DNA from: an uncultured Gammaproteobacteria bacterium
GTDB taxonomy: Bacteria; Pseudomonadota; Gammaproteobacteria; Arenicellales; JAANXG01
NCBI GenBank assembly: GCA_947259175.1
Contig: CAMYKW010000010.1
Coordinates: 1-63,203, forward strand
Length of the DNA stretch: 63,203 bases
Direction of reading: 5' to 3'
Numbering within the stretch: the first letter of the stretch is position 1; each line of letters begins with the position of its first letter. Under the pieces are notes generated by a model that saw nothing but the letters and a program-made list of their open reading frames with translations, made no database searches and had not been told where the DNA came from. A program made the translations under genes and the position numbers. This document shows positions 18,672 through 29,211 of this stretch, piece after piece.

Positions 18672-19850
18672 TTAATCTCCGAGCCGAATGTCGGCCATGA
18701 TATCGTTGATATCTTCCAGTCCAACCGAAATACGGATCAAGTTCTCAGTAATCCCGGCGGATTCCCGTTGTTCTTCGGTCCAGCGGCTGTGGGTGGTGCT
18801 GGCGGGATGGGTGATCGTCGTTTTTACATCACCGAGATTCGCAGTTATAGACAACAGCTCAGTCGCATCTATGAGACGCCACGCGGCATCACGGCCGCCG
18901 TTCACCTCGAAGGATACGATACCGCCGGAGGCCCGTTGCTGCGAGCACGCTAATTCGTATTGCGGGTGGTCTTCCAATCCCGGGTAATACACCCTTTTGA
19001 CCGCCGATTGCCCGGTCAACCATTGCGCAAGTCTGGTGGCGTTCTCGCTGATCGCGTGCATTCGCAGTTGCAGGGTCTCCAGGCCTTTCAAGAATACCCA
19101 GGCATTGAACGGGCTCATCGACGGCCCCGCAGTGCGCAATATGCCGAAGACTTTCTCTCCCACCAGTTCCTCGTCACCAACCACCGCACCTCCCACACAC
19201 CGCCCCTGACCATCCAGATACTTGGTTGCCGAATGGATGACGATATGTGCGCCAAGATCCAGAGGGCGCTGTAATGCCGGTGTGCAGAAACAGTTGTCCA
19301 CCGCCAACAAGGCGTTTTTACTGCGCGCGATTTCCGCAAGCGAGGCGATGTCGCCAAGCTCCGTCAAAGGGTTGGCGGGTGTTTCCAGAAACAACAATTT
19401 GGTGTTTTTGCGCATCCCTCTCCGCCAGGCGTCGACATCGTCGAGTGCGACAAAATCGAACTCCACGCCAAAACGACTCATGATATTCGCGAACAGCAGC
19501 CGGGTAGCTCCAAAGATACTCTGGGAGGTCAATACATGATCCCCCGCCTCGAGCAAGCCCAGGCACATGCTCAGGATCGCCGCCATCCCGGACGCCGTAG
19601 CCACACAGCTGCTGCCGCCTTCCAGCGACGCGAGCCGCTCCTCGAATGTCCTTACCGTTGGATTGGTAAACCTTGAGTAAACGTTGCCTTCTTCCTGATA
19701 GGCGAAACGCGCCGCCGCTTGAGCGGCGTTTTCAAAGACGAAACTGGAGGTCGTAAATATAGGTTCCGATTGTTCTCCTTCGTTAGTACGCCGATGACCG
19801 GCTCGAATCGCGCGGGTAGAAAACGAGTACCGATTTTCGGAGTCTTGCAT
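18672..19850 (-). CDS. metZ: O-succinylhomoserine sulfhydrylase
   Basis: 392 residues. A PLP enzyme of the Cys/Met metabolism family that converts O-succinylhomoserine and sulfide to homocysteine. The PLP lysine is in IHSATKYLDGQGRCVGG; the cofactor-binding ENAAQAAARFAYQEEGNVYS and TSQSIFGATRLLF segments are present, and the C-terminus KTTITHPASTTHSRWTEEQR is typical of this group. The purF-metZ order, with nine bases between, matches pseudomonads and favours metZ over metB or metC. Confidence 0.93.
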   Translation of the reverse strand: MQDSENRYSFSTRAIRAGHRRTNEGEQSEPIFTTSSFVFENAAQAAARFAYQEEGNVYSRFTNPTVRTFEERLASLEGGSSCVATASGMAAILSMCLGLLEAGDHVLTSQSIFGATRLLFANIMSRFGVEFDFVALDDVDAWRRGMRKNTKLLFLETPANPLTELGDIASLAEIARSKNALLAVDNCFCTPALQRPLDLGAHIVIHSATKYLDGQGRCVGGAVVGDEELVGEKVFGILRTAGPSMSPFNAWVFLKGLETLQLRMHAISENATRLAQWLTGQSAVKRVYYPGLEDHPQYELACSQQRASGGIVSFEVNGGRDAAWRLIDATELLSITANLGDVKTTITHPASTTHSRWTEEQRESAGITENLIRISVGLEDINDIMADIRLGD

Positions 19851-19859
19851 GCCGGGAAC

Positions 19860-21380
19860 TCAGGAATAGCTGTAGCTATTTACTTCACCCAGATCCAAAA
19901 GGCTGGCCTTGGATTTGGCTTCGTCGCTACGCACCCGGCGCAGGTCGATCAGATAGTCCTCGCTGACATCACCGGTGATATATGAAGCATCGAAACATGA
20001 AGTGTCAAATTTGCTTATCGATGGATTGCCCTCGCGCGCCGAATCGATGAGATCTTTAAGGTCCTGGAAAAAAAGTTTATCGGCGCCGATCTCTCTCGCC
20101 ACCTCCGCTTCCGATCGACCATGGGCGACCAATTCATCGGCATCCGGCATATCAATACCGTATACGTTTGCATAGCGCACCGGTGGAGCCGCCGAGGCGA
20201 AATAAACCTTTTTGGCGCCAGCTTCCCGCGCCATTTGAATTATCTGTCGCGACGTGGTGCCTCGCACGATCGAGTCGTCAACCAATAAGACGTTTTTACC
20301 GCCGAACTCCAATCCTATGGCATTGAGCTTCTGACGCACCGACCGTCTCCTCTCCGCCTGGCCGGGCATGATAAACGTACGCCCGATGTAGCGGTTTTTG
20401 ATAAATCCTTCCCGGTACTTCAGTCCCATTTCATAGGCCATTTGCAGCGCGGATGTTCTGCTGGTGTCGGGAATGGGGATGATCACATCGATGTCGTGAT
20501 TGGGCCATTCACGCATCAGTTTATGCGCCAACTTTTCTCCCATACGGAGTCGGGTTTTGTGAACGGCAATACCGTCGATAATCGAATCCGGTCGCGCCAG
20601 ATATACAAACTCAAAGATGCAGGGCGCGTGTGTTGGGTTCTCGGCGCATTGCCGCGTGTGCACGGTCCCTTTGCTATCCACGAACACCGCCTCACCCGGC
20701 TGTATGTCGTTGACCAGAGTAAAATCGAGCACGTCAAGCGCGACGCTTTCGGAAGAAATCATCGTTTCCACGCCGTTCTCGGTGTCGCGCTGGCCATAGA
20801 TGAGAGGCCGTATTCCGAAGCGGTCGCGGAATGCGAGAATGCCATGGCCGACAATCATCGCCACCACCGCATAGCCGCCACGACACCGTTGATAGACTTT
20901 GGTGACCGCACGGAATATATCGTCAACGGTCAGTCGGGTGCGTCCCTGGCCGAGAACTTCCCGCAATTCATGGGCCAAAATATTCAACAGGATCTCGGAA
21001 TCGGAGGTGGTATTCAAGTGGCGCAGGTCATCGCGAAACAACTGTTCACGCAATTCCGCGGCATTGGTGAGATTGCCGTTATGTCCTAGCGCTACACCAA
21101 AGGGCGAGTTCACATAGAACGGTTGGGCTTCCGCCGGGGAGCTGGTCCCGGCGGTGGGATAGCGGCAGTGGCCAATGCCCATGTTGCCCTGCAGTTGCCG
21201 CATATGTCGGGTGCGAAAGACATCCCGGACCAGACCAATATCTTTACGTAGATACACGCGCTTGCCGTCGCTGGTAATAATTCCCGCAGCATCCTGGCCG
21301 CGGTGCTGAACTACGGTCAAACCCTCGTAAATCGGCTGATTTACGAGCGACCTGCCGAGGATCCCGATTACGCCGCACAT
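19860..21380 (-). CDS. purF: Amidophosphoribosyltransferase
   Basis: 506 residues from ATG 21380, fixed because the residue after Met must be the catalytic Cys ([12 protein letters not shown]); the longer frame to 21422 would bury it. It makes phosphoribosylamine from PRPP and glutamine, the first committed step of purine synthesis. The Ntn glutaminase half has [10 protein letters not shown] and GHNGNLTNA; the transferase half has the PRPP loop [19 protein letters not shown]. Cys residues in [15 protein letters not shown] and nearby do not suggest the B. subtilis Fe-S type. Length equals E. coli PurF (505). Confidence 0.97.
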   Translation of the reverse strand: MCGVIGILGRSLVNQPIYEGLTVVQHRGQDAAGIITSDGKRVYLRKDIGLVRDVFRTRHMRQLQGNMGIGHCRYPTAGTSSPAEAQPFYVNSPFGVALGHNGNLTNAAELREQLFRDDLRHLNTTSDSEILLNILAHELREVLGQGRTRLTVDDIFRAVTKVYQRCRGGYAVVAMIVGHGILAFRDRFGIRPLIYGQRDTENGVETMISSESVALDVLDFTLVNDIQPGEAVFVDSKGTVHTRQCAENPTHAPCIFEFVYLARPDSIIDGIAVHKTRLRMGEKLAHKLMREWPNHDIDVIIPIPDTSRTSALQMAYEMGLKYREGFIKNRYIGRTFIMPGQAERRRSVRQKLNAIGLEFGGKNVLLVDDSIVRGTTSRQIIQMAREAGAKKVYFASAAPPVRYANVYGIDMPDADELVAHGRSEAEVAREIGADKLFFQDLKDLIDSAREGNPSISKFDTSCFDASYITGDVSEDYLIDLRRVRSDEAKSKASLLDLGEVNSYSYS

Positions 21381-21543
21381 GGCCGTCCCCCACGCTTGCA
21401 ATTGAACGTTATGACCCGACAATCCACTTGTGACACCGCAACCAAATCAGTTTGCTTTCCCTCGTCGGATCGAGAAGTCGCGCGCACCATCCGGAAACGA
21501 GAGTTTAATCCATTGGTCGCGATCAACGAAATGCGTATCGGCA

Positions 21544-22038
21544 TCATTTTGCAATCAGTTGCTCGGAAACCGCGGCCGGCAACAAATCCCGCAGCAACAG
21601 CGTAAGCGGTTGAAAGTACTTGATCATCATCGACTCCCGCCACCAGGGCTCCTCAGGCAGGGGGGTTACGCCAGCGACCAGCATGAAACCCGCGACAATC
21701 GCCGCCGCCCGAAAAAAACCGAACAACGCTCCCAGCATGCGGTCGGTTCCACTCACTCCGGAAACAGACAGCAACCGGTATAGCAAGAAGCTGATCACAG
21801 TGAGCACTAACAGACTACCGATAAACAACACTGTGAATGACGCCGCGACTCGCAACGTGGTCGAATCCAGGTATTTCGCAAAATACACACTTGCGTTGGA
21901 TGCGTAGGTGAACGCGACCCAAAATGCCAGAATCCAGGAGATCAAAGACAACACTTCACGAAAAAAACCACGGACGAAACCAATCAAGGCGGATACGACT
22001 ATCACCGCTAAGATCACGTAATCTAATCCGTTGAGCAT
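21544..22038 (-). CDS. cvpA: CvpA family membrane protein (colicin V production)
   Basis: 164 residues with four hydrophobic helices (YVILAVIVVSALIGFVRGFF, LSLISWILAFWVAFTYA, AASFTVLFIGSLLVLTVISF, LGALFGFFRAAAIVAGFML). GFVRGFFREVLSLISW is the family signature. It is an inner-membrane protein linked to envelope stress tolerance in enteric bacteria; its molecular job is unclear. It sits between dedD and purF as in E. coli and Pseudomonas. About 160 bases separate it from purF. Confidence 0.93.
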   Translation of the reverse strand: MLNGLDYVILAVIVVSALIGFVRGFFREVLSLISWILAFWVAFTYASNASVYFAKYLDSTTLRVAASFTVLFIGSLLVLTVISFLLYRLLSVSGVSGTDRMLGALFGFFRAAAIVAGFMLVAGVTPLPEEPWWRESMMIKYFQPLTLLLRDLLPAAVSEQLIAK

Positions 22039-22086
22039 TTCACCTCGTCTGTTTTCATTGTGTAAGGCTGCTGGACCGCGACTTGT

Positions 22087-22785
22087 TTATGGATACGCCG
22101 CGATGAGTCCTTTTTCACCTGTCGCCTGCTGAATTCGGGACCGCACGCGACCTGCTTCGACTCGCTGTGCGTAGGGACCCACCCACACCCGCGTTAACAG
22201 CCCTCTGCTGGTTTTCACGCGTTCCGAAGACGGTTTAAAACCGAGCGCCTTGAGTGAATTCATAATGCGGGCGGCGTTTTCCGGTTGCGAGAACGTTCCT
22301 ATGCGCACGATCCAACCGCGTTCGACAGTATTGTCGAGTGGCTTTGTTGTTGCTTTTGCACTCGCCGTGCGTTCCGCTTTTCGGGCTTTGTTCGGTGTGC
22401 TGGTCTTCTTTTTAGCCGCGTCCGGCACCTGCTTTTTCTTCTCTGCCGCCGGGCTGGCCACAGCGCTTTTGACCGCCGGTTTTGGCGTCGCGACCGCTTT
22501 CGGCTCGGCAGCGGGTCTAGACTCCGGCGTGGTATCCGGAAAATCTCGCGTTGATTCGCGTTTCAAATCCGGTGTCGCCCCGCCAATGGGAGTAATCTTG
22601 GAAATAAACACCTTGGTATCCGGATTCTCCGCCGCGGAATCGTTCAATGCCAAGTCGGCGGCGGGCTTCGGGCCGGAAAGAATCATTGGGAATATGACCA
22701 CACCGAGAATGATCAGTATCAGCGCACCAACAATGCGATGCTTCAGCTCGAAACTGGAATCACTGATAGAGGGATTTTGCGGCAT
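22087..22785 (-). CDS. dedD: SPOR-domain cell-division protein (DedD-like)
   Basis: 232 residues from ATG 22785; a longer frame to 22959 adds 58 residues unlike the family. A short cytoplasmic head (SISDSSFELKH), one membrane helix (RIVGALILIILGVVIFPMIL), a long Ala/Pro/Lys-rich periplasmic linker (residues about 45-150) and a C-terminal SPOR domain (GWIVRIGTFSQPENAARIMN ... GLLTRVWVGPYAQ). SPOR domains bind denuded glycan strands at the septum. The folC-dedD-cvpA-purF order supports the name. Confidence 0.9.
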   Translation of the reverse strand: MPQNPSISDSSFELKHRIVGALILIILGVVIFPMILSGPKPAADLALNDSAAENPDTKVFISKITPIGGATPDLKRESTRDFPDTTPESRPAAEPKAVATPKPAVKSAVASPAAEKKKQVPDAAKKKTSTPNKARKAERTASAKATTKPLDNTVERGWIVRIGTFSQPENAARIMNSLKALGFKPSSERVKTSRGLLTRVWVGPYAQRVEAGRVRSRIQQATGEKGLIAAYP

Positions 22786-23254
22786 TTCTTTTAATCCGTC
22801 CGTCGCACCGCGGCTTCCGTCGCTGTTAATGCCATCCTTGTTGCAGCGCTGATTGCCAACAAATCTGCCAGCCAAGCCGTGGATTTCGGTAAACAGTTCC
22901 CGGAATAATGGAGAGAAAATCGCGGTTGCGGTCGCAAACCGCCCGACCGAACTTTGCATGAGTTCGACATTACAAACAACATCAGCTCTTTATCTTGGCG
23001 GTCTTGCTGCAATCTGCAGGTTAGCCCGAAACTTTCACCAAGGCGGCTAGAATCAGGTCGATTAGCGTGATTGATAAAGGATATTCGCACATCTTCTTGA
23101 CTTGCGTTTTGTAGCCCGGCTCCGGCTCGATAGCGAACGCCTTCAACTTGCGCTTCACTCCACCCATTGCTACGGGTACGGGTTTCGCTCCAGCGCGGCG
23201 TCCAGTCGTACGCACCTTTCGCCAGCTTTCGGGATCCTTGGTGCAATATCCAGG
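22786..23254. other. Gap between folC and dedD, no supported gene
   Basis: About 470 bases. Minus-strand frames of 64 codons (23021-23215) and about 150 codons (22791-23246) are open, but their products are basic or low in recognisable pattern and match no family I know. In most relatives folC and dedD are nearly adjacent, so this is an insertion or decayed sequence. No repeat, tRNA or terminator was recognised. Confidence 0.5.
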
Positions 23255-24565
23255 CTACACGGATGGCAAATTCAGATGGGCAATTATATCACCCACGGTG
23301 TGAAACGACCCAAACACAAGGATGCGATCGTCCCCATGCGCCGCGGCACGGGCTCGTTCAAAGGCCTCCGTGACCGATACGCATGACGCCACCTTATCCC
23401 CGGCACCGGGGCCCAGGCCATGAAATACTTCGCGATACAGCTCCTCGCCGCCGGCTCCGCGGGGGTCGTCTATCGGCGCCACCCACCACTGGTCAATGTC
23501 GTCCGAGAGCAACTTGGCGACCTCCCGAACGGGCTTGTCTCGCAACATCGCGCATACGGCCAGGGTACGGCGCCGCGCTCCCAGGGTACGCAACTGATCG
23601 CGCAAAGCCGACACCGCCGCCACATTATGAGCGACGTCCAGAATAATCTCCGGCCCCCCCGGAAGCACCTGAAATCTCCCCGGCACATTGACCGATCTCA
23701 ATCCCCGGCGTATCGCCTCGGAGCTAACGCTGAGTTGTGTCGCCAGGCACTCCAGCACCATCAAGGCACCCGCGGCGTTGCGGAATTGCCACTGGCCCAT
23801 CAACCCCGGCTTGGGCAACGCGCGATGCCGCCGATGCCCGGGCCCCGACCAATCCCAAACATCGCCCCGCACCTGATAATCGAATTCTCGGCGCAACAAA
23901 TACAGATGCGCTTTCAACCGCTGCGCGTACTCGATCAATGCCGGCGGCGGCTCCGCATCGGCAACCACCGCCGGGCGGCCGGCCCGCATAACGCCCGCTT
24001 TTTCGACGGCGATCCGCGCCCGATCCGGTCCCAGCCAGTTGACGTGATCGATAGCGATGCTGGTAATCAGACTGACGTCCGCGTCCACCGCGTTTACTGC
24101 GTCCAAGCGACCACCCATGCCGACCTCCAACAATGCGACGTCCACGTTGTGGTTGTGAAAAATCAGCAGTGCCGCCAAGGTGCCGAATTCGAAGTAGGTC
24201 AACGGCACATCATCCCGGGCCGCTTCGATCATCTCGAATGCGCGGCACAATTCCGCTTCCGCCGCCGGTGTGCCTTGTACACGGATCCGTTCCCCATAGT
24301 GAACCAGATGCGGCGACGTGTATGCGCCGGTCCGATAACCGTCCTCTGCAAGGATGGCTTCGAGCATGCCGACACTCGAACCCTTGCCGTTGGTTCCGGC
24401 GACGCTTACCAGGACAAATTCCAGCGGTTGGATGTGCAAATTGTCGAGCACCCGGCGCACCCGCTCCAGGCTCATGTCGATGGTACGCCAGTGGACGGAC
24501 TGGATGTGCGTCAACCAGTCTTCGAGTGTACGGCGAGGATTAACCGGCGACGTCTTCGACGTCAC
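23255..24565 (-). CDS. folC: Bifunctional dihydrofolate/folylpolyglutamate synthase
   Basis: 436 residues from GTG 24565, which has AGGA eight bases before it and overlaps accD by 26 bases; the longer frame to 24628 lies deeper inside accD. It adds glutamate to dihydropteroate and to folates. The Mur-ligase-type ATP loop is [43 protein letters not shown] and [13 protein letters not shown] are family motifs, and the C-terminal domain has [14 protein letters not shown] and [14 protein letters not shown]. Position beside accD and dedD is standard. Confidence 0.95.
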   Translation of the reverse strand: MTSKTSPVNPRRTLEDWLTHIQSVHWRTIDMSLERVRRVLDNLHIQPLEFVLVSVAGTNGKGSSVGMLEAILAEDGYRTGAYTSPHLVHYGERIRVQGTPAAEAELCRAFEMIEAARDDVPLTYFEFGTLAALLIFHNHNVDVALLEVGMGGRLDAVNAVDADVSLITSIAIDHVNWLGPDRARIAVEKAGVMRAGRPAVVADAEPPPALIEYAQRLKAHLYLLRREFDYQVRGDVWDWSGPGHRRHRALPKPGLMGQWQFRNAAGALMVLECLATQLSVSSEAIRRGLRSVNVPGRFQVLPGGPEIILDVAHNVAAVSALRDQLRTLGARRRTLAVCAMLRDKPVREVAKLLSDDIDQWWVAPIDDPRGAGGEELYREVFHGLGPGAGDKVASCVSVTEAFERARAAAHGDDRILVFGSFHTVGDIIAHLNLPSV

Positions 24566-25475
24566 GCAACGTTTCCTGGCGGCCGGCGGCCTCCGCCTTG
24601 GCGTCGCGTCCAAACTCCCTAGGCGCACCCATCAACATCGACACCAGGGCGTGGATTCTGTCGCGCAGTTCACGGCGGTCCACGATCAGGTCAATGGCGC
24701 CGTGTTCGAGCAGAAACTCCGATCGTTGAAAACCCTCAGGCAGCGTCTCACGGACAGTCTGTTCGATGACCCGCGGGCCGGCAAAACCGACCAGCGCATT
24801 GGGTTCGGCGATAATAACGTCTCCCAGCATTGCAAGGCTTGCGGACACACCGCCCATGGTCGGATCGGTAAGCACGGAAACGAAAGGAATTCCATGCTGA
24901 CCCATCCTCGTCAGCGCGGCGCTGGTCTTCGCCATCTGCATGAGTGAGAACAATGCCTCCTGCATGCGGGCGCCGCCACTCGCGCAGAAACATACCAGGG
25001 GCATGTGTTGTTCGACGCAGATCGTGACCGCACGCACGAAACGCTCCCCCACCACCGAACCCATGGAACCGCCCATAAATTCGAATTCGAATGCCGCAAC
25101 CACGATCGGGGTTTGCTTTAATGCTCCCTTGACCACCAGCAACGCCTCCGATTGGCCGGTCTTCTTTTGTGCCTCTGACAATCGGTCTTTGTACTTCCGG
25201 CTGTCCCTGAACTTGAGCGAATCCACCGGACGCAAATCCGCGGCGATCTCTTCCCGTGGCTCGCGATCCAGGAAAACGTCCAGACGCCGCGCGGCTTCGA
25301 TGCGCATGTGGTAATCGCATTTCGGGCAAACATCCAGATTCCGATCCAGTTCCGCGCGATAAAGCACCGCGCTGCATTGCGGACACTTGGTCCACAAGCC
25401 TTCCGGCACGCCGCGCTTTCCAAGCCCGGTGCTGGACTTTATTTTCGGCGGCAGTATCTTATCGAACCAATTCAT
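24540..25475 (-). CDS. accD: Acetyl-CoA carboxylase carboxyltransferase subunit beta
   Basis: 311 residues, ATG 25475 overlapping the trpA stop. The N-terminal zinc ribbon has two CxxC pairs ([10 protein letters not shown] and [11 protein letters not shown]). The crotonase-like core has [14 protein letters not shown] and [20 protein letters not shown]. With AccA it transfers carboxyl from biotin to acetyl-CoA, the first step of fatty-acid synthesis. The C-terminal 20 residues ([16 protein letters not shown]) are variable. It is coupled on both sides, to trpA and to folC. Confidence 0.97.
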   Translation of the reverse strand: MNWFDKILPPKIKSSTGLGKRGVPEGLWTKCPQCSAVLYRAELDRNLDVCPKCDYHMRIEAARRLDVFLDREPREEIAADLRPVDSLKFRDSRKYKDRLSEAQKKTGQSEALLVVKGALKQTPIVVAAFEFEFMGGSMGSVVGERFVRAVTICVEQHMPLVCFCASGGARMQEALFSLMQMAKTSAALTRMGQHGIPFVSVLTDPTMGGVSASLAMLGDVIIAEPNALVGFAGPRVIEQTVRETLPEGFQRSEFLLEHGAIDLIVDRRELRDRIHALVSMLMGAPREFGRDAKAEAAGRQETLRDVEDVAG

Positions 25476-26302
25476 GGCGTCGCGGCGACAACTTGTGGTT
25501 TTTTTTCAACGGCTTCCCTCAGACTCGAGATAAACTCGGTTAAAGACCCACGAATCTGCTGGAGGTCCCCTTCGGCCTGTTCGATGCGCCTGACCACGGC
25601 GCTGCCCACGATGATGGCATCCGCAAAGCGTGCCATTTCAGCGGCGACTTGCGGACTGTCGATTCCAAAACCAACCCCCACGGGCAGCTTACATTGCTGT
25701 TTGATTTCGCGCACGTGGCCTTCGACCTCGGACAAGTCGATGTGCCCGGCGCCGGTCACTCCGCGTAACGACACATAGTAAACGAATCCGCTCGCACGAT
25801 CACAGATCATGCGCACCCGTTCCGGGACCGTGGTTGGCGCCAACAAGTAGATGGAGTCGACACCATGAGCATTTAGCGCGGCGCGCAGTTCCGTGGCCTC
25901 TTCCGGCGGCATGTCCACGGTGATCACCCCGTCTACTCCGGCATCCGCGGCGCGCTGCGCGAAGATTCGATACCCCATTACTTCCACCGGATTCAAGTAA
26001 CCCATCAAGATTACCGGCACGTCGGTTTGTTGTTTGCGAAACTCTGCAACCATCTTCAATACGTCGCCGATGCCGACTCCATGAACCAGCGCGCGTTCAC
26101 TGGCGCGCTGGATGACCGGGCCGTCGGCCATAGGGTCGGAGAATGGGACACCAAGTTCCAGGGCATCAGCGCCGGCCTCGACCATGATCCGCATCAACTC
26201 GACCGTTGCCGCCGGACGCGGATCGCCGGCGGTGATATAGGAGATCAGCGCCGCTCTTTGCTCATTGCGCAAGCGTTCGAACATGAGACCCAGCCGCGAC
26301 AT
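25472..26302 (-). CDS. trpA: Tryptophan synthase alpha chain
   Basis: 276 residues, ATG 26302 overlapping the trpB stop (shared A/T of ATGA type). A TIM barrel that cleaves indole-3-glycerol phosphate. Signatures: the catalytic Glu in [21 protein letters not shown] (near residue 50), the catalytic Asp in [11 protein letters not shown], and the phosphate site [20 protein letters not shown] with GSAVVRRI. It follows trpB and leads into accD. Confidence 0.97.
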   Translation of the reverse strand: MSRLGLMFERLRNEQRAALISYITAGDPRPAATVELMRIMVEAGADALELGVPFSDPMADGPVIQRASERALVHGVGIGDVLKMVAEFRKQQTDVPVILMGYLNPVEVMGYRIFAQRAADAGVDGVITVDMPPEEATELRAALNAHGVDSIYLLAPTTVPERVRMICDRASGFVYYVSLRGVTGAGHIDLSEVEGHVREIKQQCKLPVGVGFGIDSPQVAAEMARFADAIIVGSAVVRRIEQAEGDLQQIRGSLTEFISSLREAVEKKPQVVAATP

Positions 26303-27519
26303 CAGATCGAAATCCCTTCGCGCGTGGCTATGGTGTGCACATCCTTATCGCCCCGTCCGGATAAATTGACCACAACAACCTGTTCCGATCCCAGCTTTTT
26401 CGCCAATTTGCCGGCATAGGCAAGGGCGTGGCTGGACTCCAGCGCCGGAAGAATCCCCTCCTTCCGGGTCAAAGTGTAGAAACCCTCAAGTGCTTCGTCG
26501 TCCGTCACCGCAACATAACGCGCGCGGCCGGAGTCCTTGAGCCAGGCGTGCTCAGGTCCCACGCCGGGGTAATCCAATCCGGCGGAGATTGAATGGGTCT
26601 CAATGACCTGACCGTTTTCATCTTCCAACAAATAACTGCGCTGACCGTGCAGCACACCGATTTTCCCGGCGCACAACGAGGCGGCGTGGTGATGGGTGCT
26701 GATCCCCTCGCCGGCAGCCTCTACGCCGTACATGGCGACCTTGGAATCGCCGATGAACGGATAAAACAGTCCGATTGCGTTGGAACCACCACCGACGCAA
26801 GCGACCAGGGCGTCGGGAAGCCGTTTCTCCGCGGCCAGGATCTGTTCGCGCGTCTCGCGGCCGATGACCGCTTGCAGATCTCGCACCATGGCCGGATACG
26901 GGTGCGGCCCGGCAACCGTGCCGATGATGTAAAACGTGTTGTCTACGTTGGTCACCCAATCCCTGAGCGCCTCATTGAGCGCATCCTTGAGAGTCCGCGA
27001 TCCGGATTCAACGCTCACGACCTCCGCTCCCAGCAGTTTCATGCGATACACATTGATCGCCTGGCGCTGAATGTCTTCGGCACCCATGTATATCACACAC
27101 TCGAGTCCCATTCGCGCCGCCACGGTTGCGGTGGCGACTCCGTGCTGACCCGCACCGGTTTCGGCGATAATCCGCCGTTTTCCCAAACGCTGTGCAAGCA
27201 GTATCTGGCCGACGGTGTTATTGACCTTGTGCGCCCCGGTATGATTCAGATCCTCTCTTTTGAGATAGATCCTGGCGCCACCGTAATGACGCGTCAACCG
27301 CTCTGCGAAATACAGCGGCGACGGCCGTCCCACATAGTGTTGCAGATCGGCATCCAGTTCCGCCAAAAATTCCGGATCCTTTAGAAAAACCTCATATGCT
27401 TCACGCAGTTCCGCCAATGGACGCATCAGCGTCTCGGCGACGAAGATACCGCCATGGGGACCAAAATGTCCCCGCTCGTCGGGGAAGTTGTACGCCATCG
27501 CCTGACTGGAAATCGCCAT
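26302..27519 (-). CDS. trpB: Tryptophan synthase beta chain
   Basis: 405 residues from ATG 27519, which has AAGGG six bases upstream; an in-frame TTG at 27525 is less likely. A PLP enzyme that joins indole and serine. The PLP lysine is in [36 protein letters not shown] and the phosphate-binding [14 protein letters not shown] are present. It begins five bases after trpF ends on the strand's reading direction, inside the trpF-trpB-trpA-accD operon. Confidence 0.97.
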   Translation of the reverse strand: MAISSQAMAYNFPDERGHFGPHGGIFVAETLMRPLAELREAYEVFLKDPEFLAELDADLQHYVGRPSPLYFAERLTRHYGGARIYLKREDLNHTGAHKVNNTVGQILLAQRLGKRRIIAETGAGQHGVATATVAARMGLECVIYMGAEDIQRQAINVYRMKLLGAEVVSVESGSRTLKDALNEALRDWVTNVDNTFYIIGTVAGPHPYPAMVRDLQAVIGRETREQILAAEKRLPDALVACVGGGSNAIGLFYPFIGDSKVAMYGVEAAGEGISTHHHAASLCAGKIGVLHGQRSYLLEDENGQVIETHSISAGLDYPGVGPEHAWLKDSGRARYVAVTDDEALEGFYTLTRKEGILPALESSHALAYAGKLAKKLGSEQVVVVNLSGRGDKDVHTIATREGISI

Positions 27520-27521
27520 AA

Positions 27522-28184
27522 TCAACCCTTATTGCCACTGCATTGCTGTAGTCGGTCCGCCTCCCGTACCGCCCGCGCAAGGCGCGCGATTTTCTGCGCA
27601 TCTTTTACGCCCGGCGCCTGCTCCACGCCGCTGCTGACATCGACCGCGTACGGTCGCGCCGATCCAATGGCGTCAACAACGTTATCCGCATTGAGCCCAC
27701 CGGCTAATATTACCGGTTTTGACATCGTCGCGGGGATACGTTTCCATGAAAAAGTTTCTCCCGTGCCACCTTCGATTCCTGGTTTATACGCGTCCAACAG
27801 CAATCCTCGGCAATCGGTAAAGGCGCGTTCAATATCCGCCAGGTCCACATCGGACCGCATACGTATCCCCTTGATATAAGGCCGGCCATAGCCGCGGCAT
27901 TGTTCGGGCGACTCATTCCCGTGAAGCTGCAACAGATCCAGCGACAACTGGTCCGCCACTCGCCGCACCTGATCGACCGGCTGGTCTACGAACACACCCA
28001 CCACGGTCACAAACGGCGGTAACTGACCGCGAATATTACGCGCCTTCTCGATATCCACACAACGCGGGCTTCGCGGATAAAACACGAGACCGATCGCGTC
28101 CACACCAGCCGCAACCGCCGCGAGTGCGTCTTCGGCGCGGGTGATTCCGCAAATCTTAACCCGGGTTCGGGCGGCGATGACCAT
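27522..28184 (-). CDS. trpF: Phosphoribosylanthranilate isomerase
   Basis: 220 residues, ATG 28184. Catalyses the Amadori rearrangement in tryptophan synthesis. The barrel's catalytic Cys is in [17 protein letters not shown] near residue 11 and the catalytic Asp in [20 protein letters not shown]. The phosphate site is [14 protein letters not shown] with [19 protein letters not shown]. It is a stand-alone trpF, as in pseudomonads, not fused to trpC. Confidence 0.96.
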   Translation of the reverse strand: MVIAARTRVKICGITRAEDALAAVAAGVDAIGLVFYPRSPRCVDIEKARNIRGQLPPFVTVVGVFVDQPVDQVRRVADQLSLDLLQLHGNESPEQCRGYGRPYIKGIRMRSDVDLADIERAFTDCRGLLLDAYKPGIEGGTGETFSWKRIPATMSKPVILAGGLNADNVVDAIGSARPYAVDVSSGVEQAPGVKDAQKIARLARAVREADRLQQCSGNKG

Positions 28185-28240
28185 GACGAATGTTGTCTAC
28201 CGTCGGCGGACGAAGCACGTCTATGTGATGGACGGCTAGT

Positions 28241-29020
28241 CTACCAAAACCGAATCGGCTCCGGCGGCTCGGGAATGCCGATTGGCGACGGATATTCGAC
28301 CGCAGTCAGATACAGGCCGCACGCGGGCGCGGTTACCCCGCCCAAACGTCGGTTGCGTCCCGCCAGTACCTCGGTGGCCCACTCTTGCGGCCGTTCACCC
28401 GCACCAATGGCGGCGAGCACCCCGACCAGGTTTCTAACCATATGCTGCAAAAAGGCGTTGGCGCGAACGTCGATACACACCCATGACCCGTGCCGGCGGA
28501 CATCCAGCGCGTGCAGTGTTCTCGTCGCCGATTTCGCCTGGCAACCTGCGGCGCGAAAACCGCTGAAATCATGTTCGCCGAGCAGCGGCAGGGCCGCGTT
28601 ACGCATGCGTTGCGTGTCCAGGGGACGATAATCCCAGGCTACCAGACCGCGCAACACGCCGGGACGAGTTTTCTGATTGAGAATCACGTAGCGGTAACTG
28701 CGGCTCAGTGCGCTGAAACGCGCGTGGAAATCGTCGTGCACCGGGCATACCCATGTCACCGCTACGTCGCCGGGTAGCCAGGAATTGGCGCCCCGCTGCC
28801 ACCCGTAGGCTTGGCGCCGGCTGTCGGTATCGAAATGCACCACCTGCCCGGTCGCGTGTACACCGCTGTCAGTGCGGCCTGCAGTGACCACTGCGACCGC
28901 ATGGTTAGCAACCCGGCCCAGGGCCTCTTCGACACAGGCCTGCACACTGCGAGCACCATGTTGCCGTTGCCAACCTTGGAATCCGCTGCCTCGATACTCA
29001 ATTCCGACGGCCAATCGCAT
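28241..29020 (-). CDS. truA: tRNA pseudouridine(38-40) synthase
   Basis: 259 residues from ATG 29020 (MRLAVGIEYRGSGFQGWQRQ), which fits the family start; the frame to 29047 adds nine residues. It modifies uridines 38-40 in the anticodon arm. The catalytic Asp is in TAGRTDSGVHATGQVVHFDT. HARFSALSRSYRYVI and the C-terminal NAFLQHMVRNLVGVL are conserved. It lies between fimV and trpF, as in Pseudomonas. Confidence 0.95.
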   Translation of the reverse strand: MRLAVGIEYRGSGFQGWQRQHGARSVQACVEEALGRVANHAVAVVTAGRTDSGVHATGQVVHFDTDSRRQAYGWQRGANSWLPGDVAVTWVCPVHDDFHARFSALSRSYRYVILNQKTRPGVLRGLVAWDYRPLDTQRMRNAALPLLGEHDFSGFRAAGCQAKSATRTLHALDVRRHGSWVCIDVRANAFLQHMVRNLVGVLAAIGAGERPQEWATEVLAGRNRRLGGVTAPACGLYLTAVEYPSPIGIPEPPEPIRFW

Positions 29021-29211
29021 AACAGTCCGCGCGCTGTACCATCCCACCCTGTTTGGCGCTTGCCGTGATTTTTTCTATAGTATCGCCCGCCTTTAGCATC
29101 ACCGGGGACATACAACCAGAGATCGCCGGCCACGACTTTGGGGCACAACACGGGTGATTATCGCACCGCTGCGGCGCTTTTGCGTATTCGCTCGCGGCGC
29201 CAACGACCCCG

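Noticed and set aside
19860-21422. Longer purF start at 21422
   Set aside because: It would place 14 residues before the catalytic Cys, which must follow the initiator Met for the glutaminase to work.
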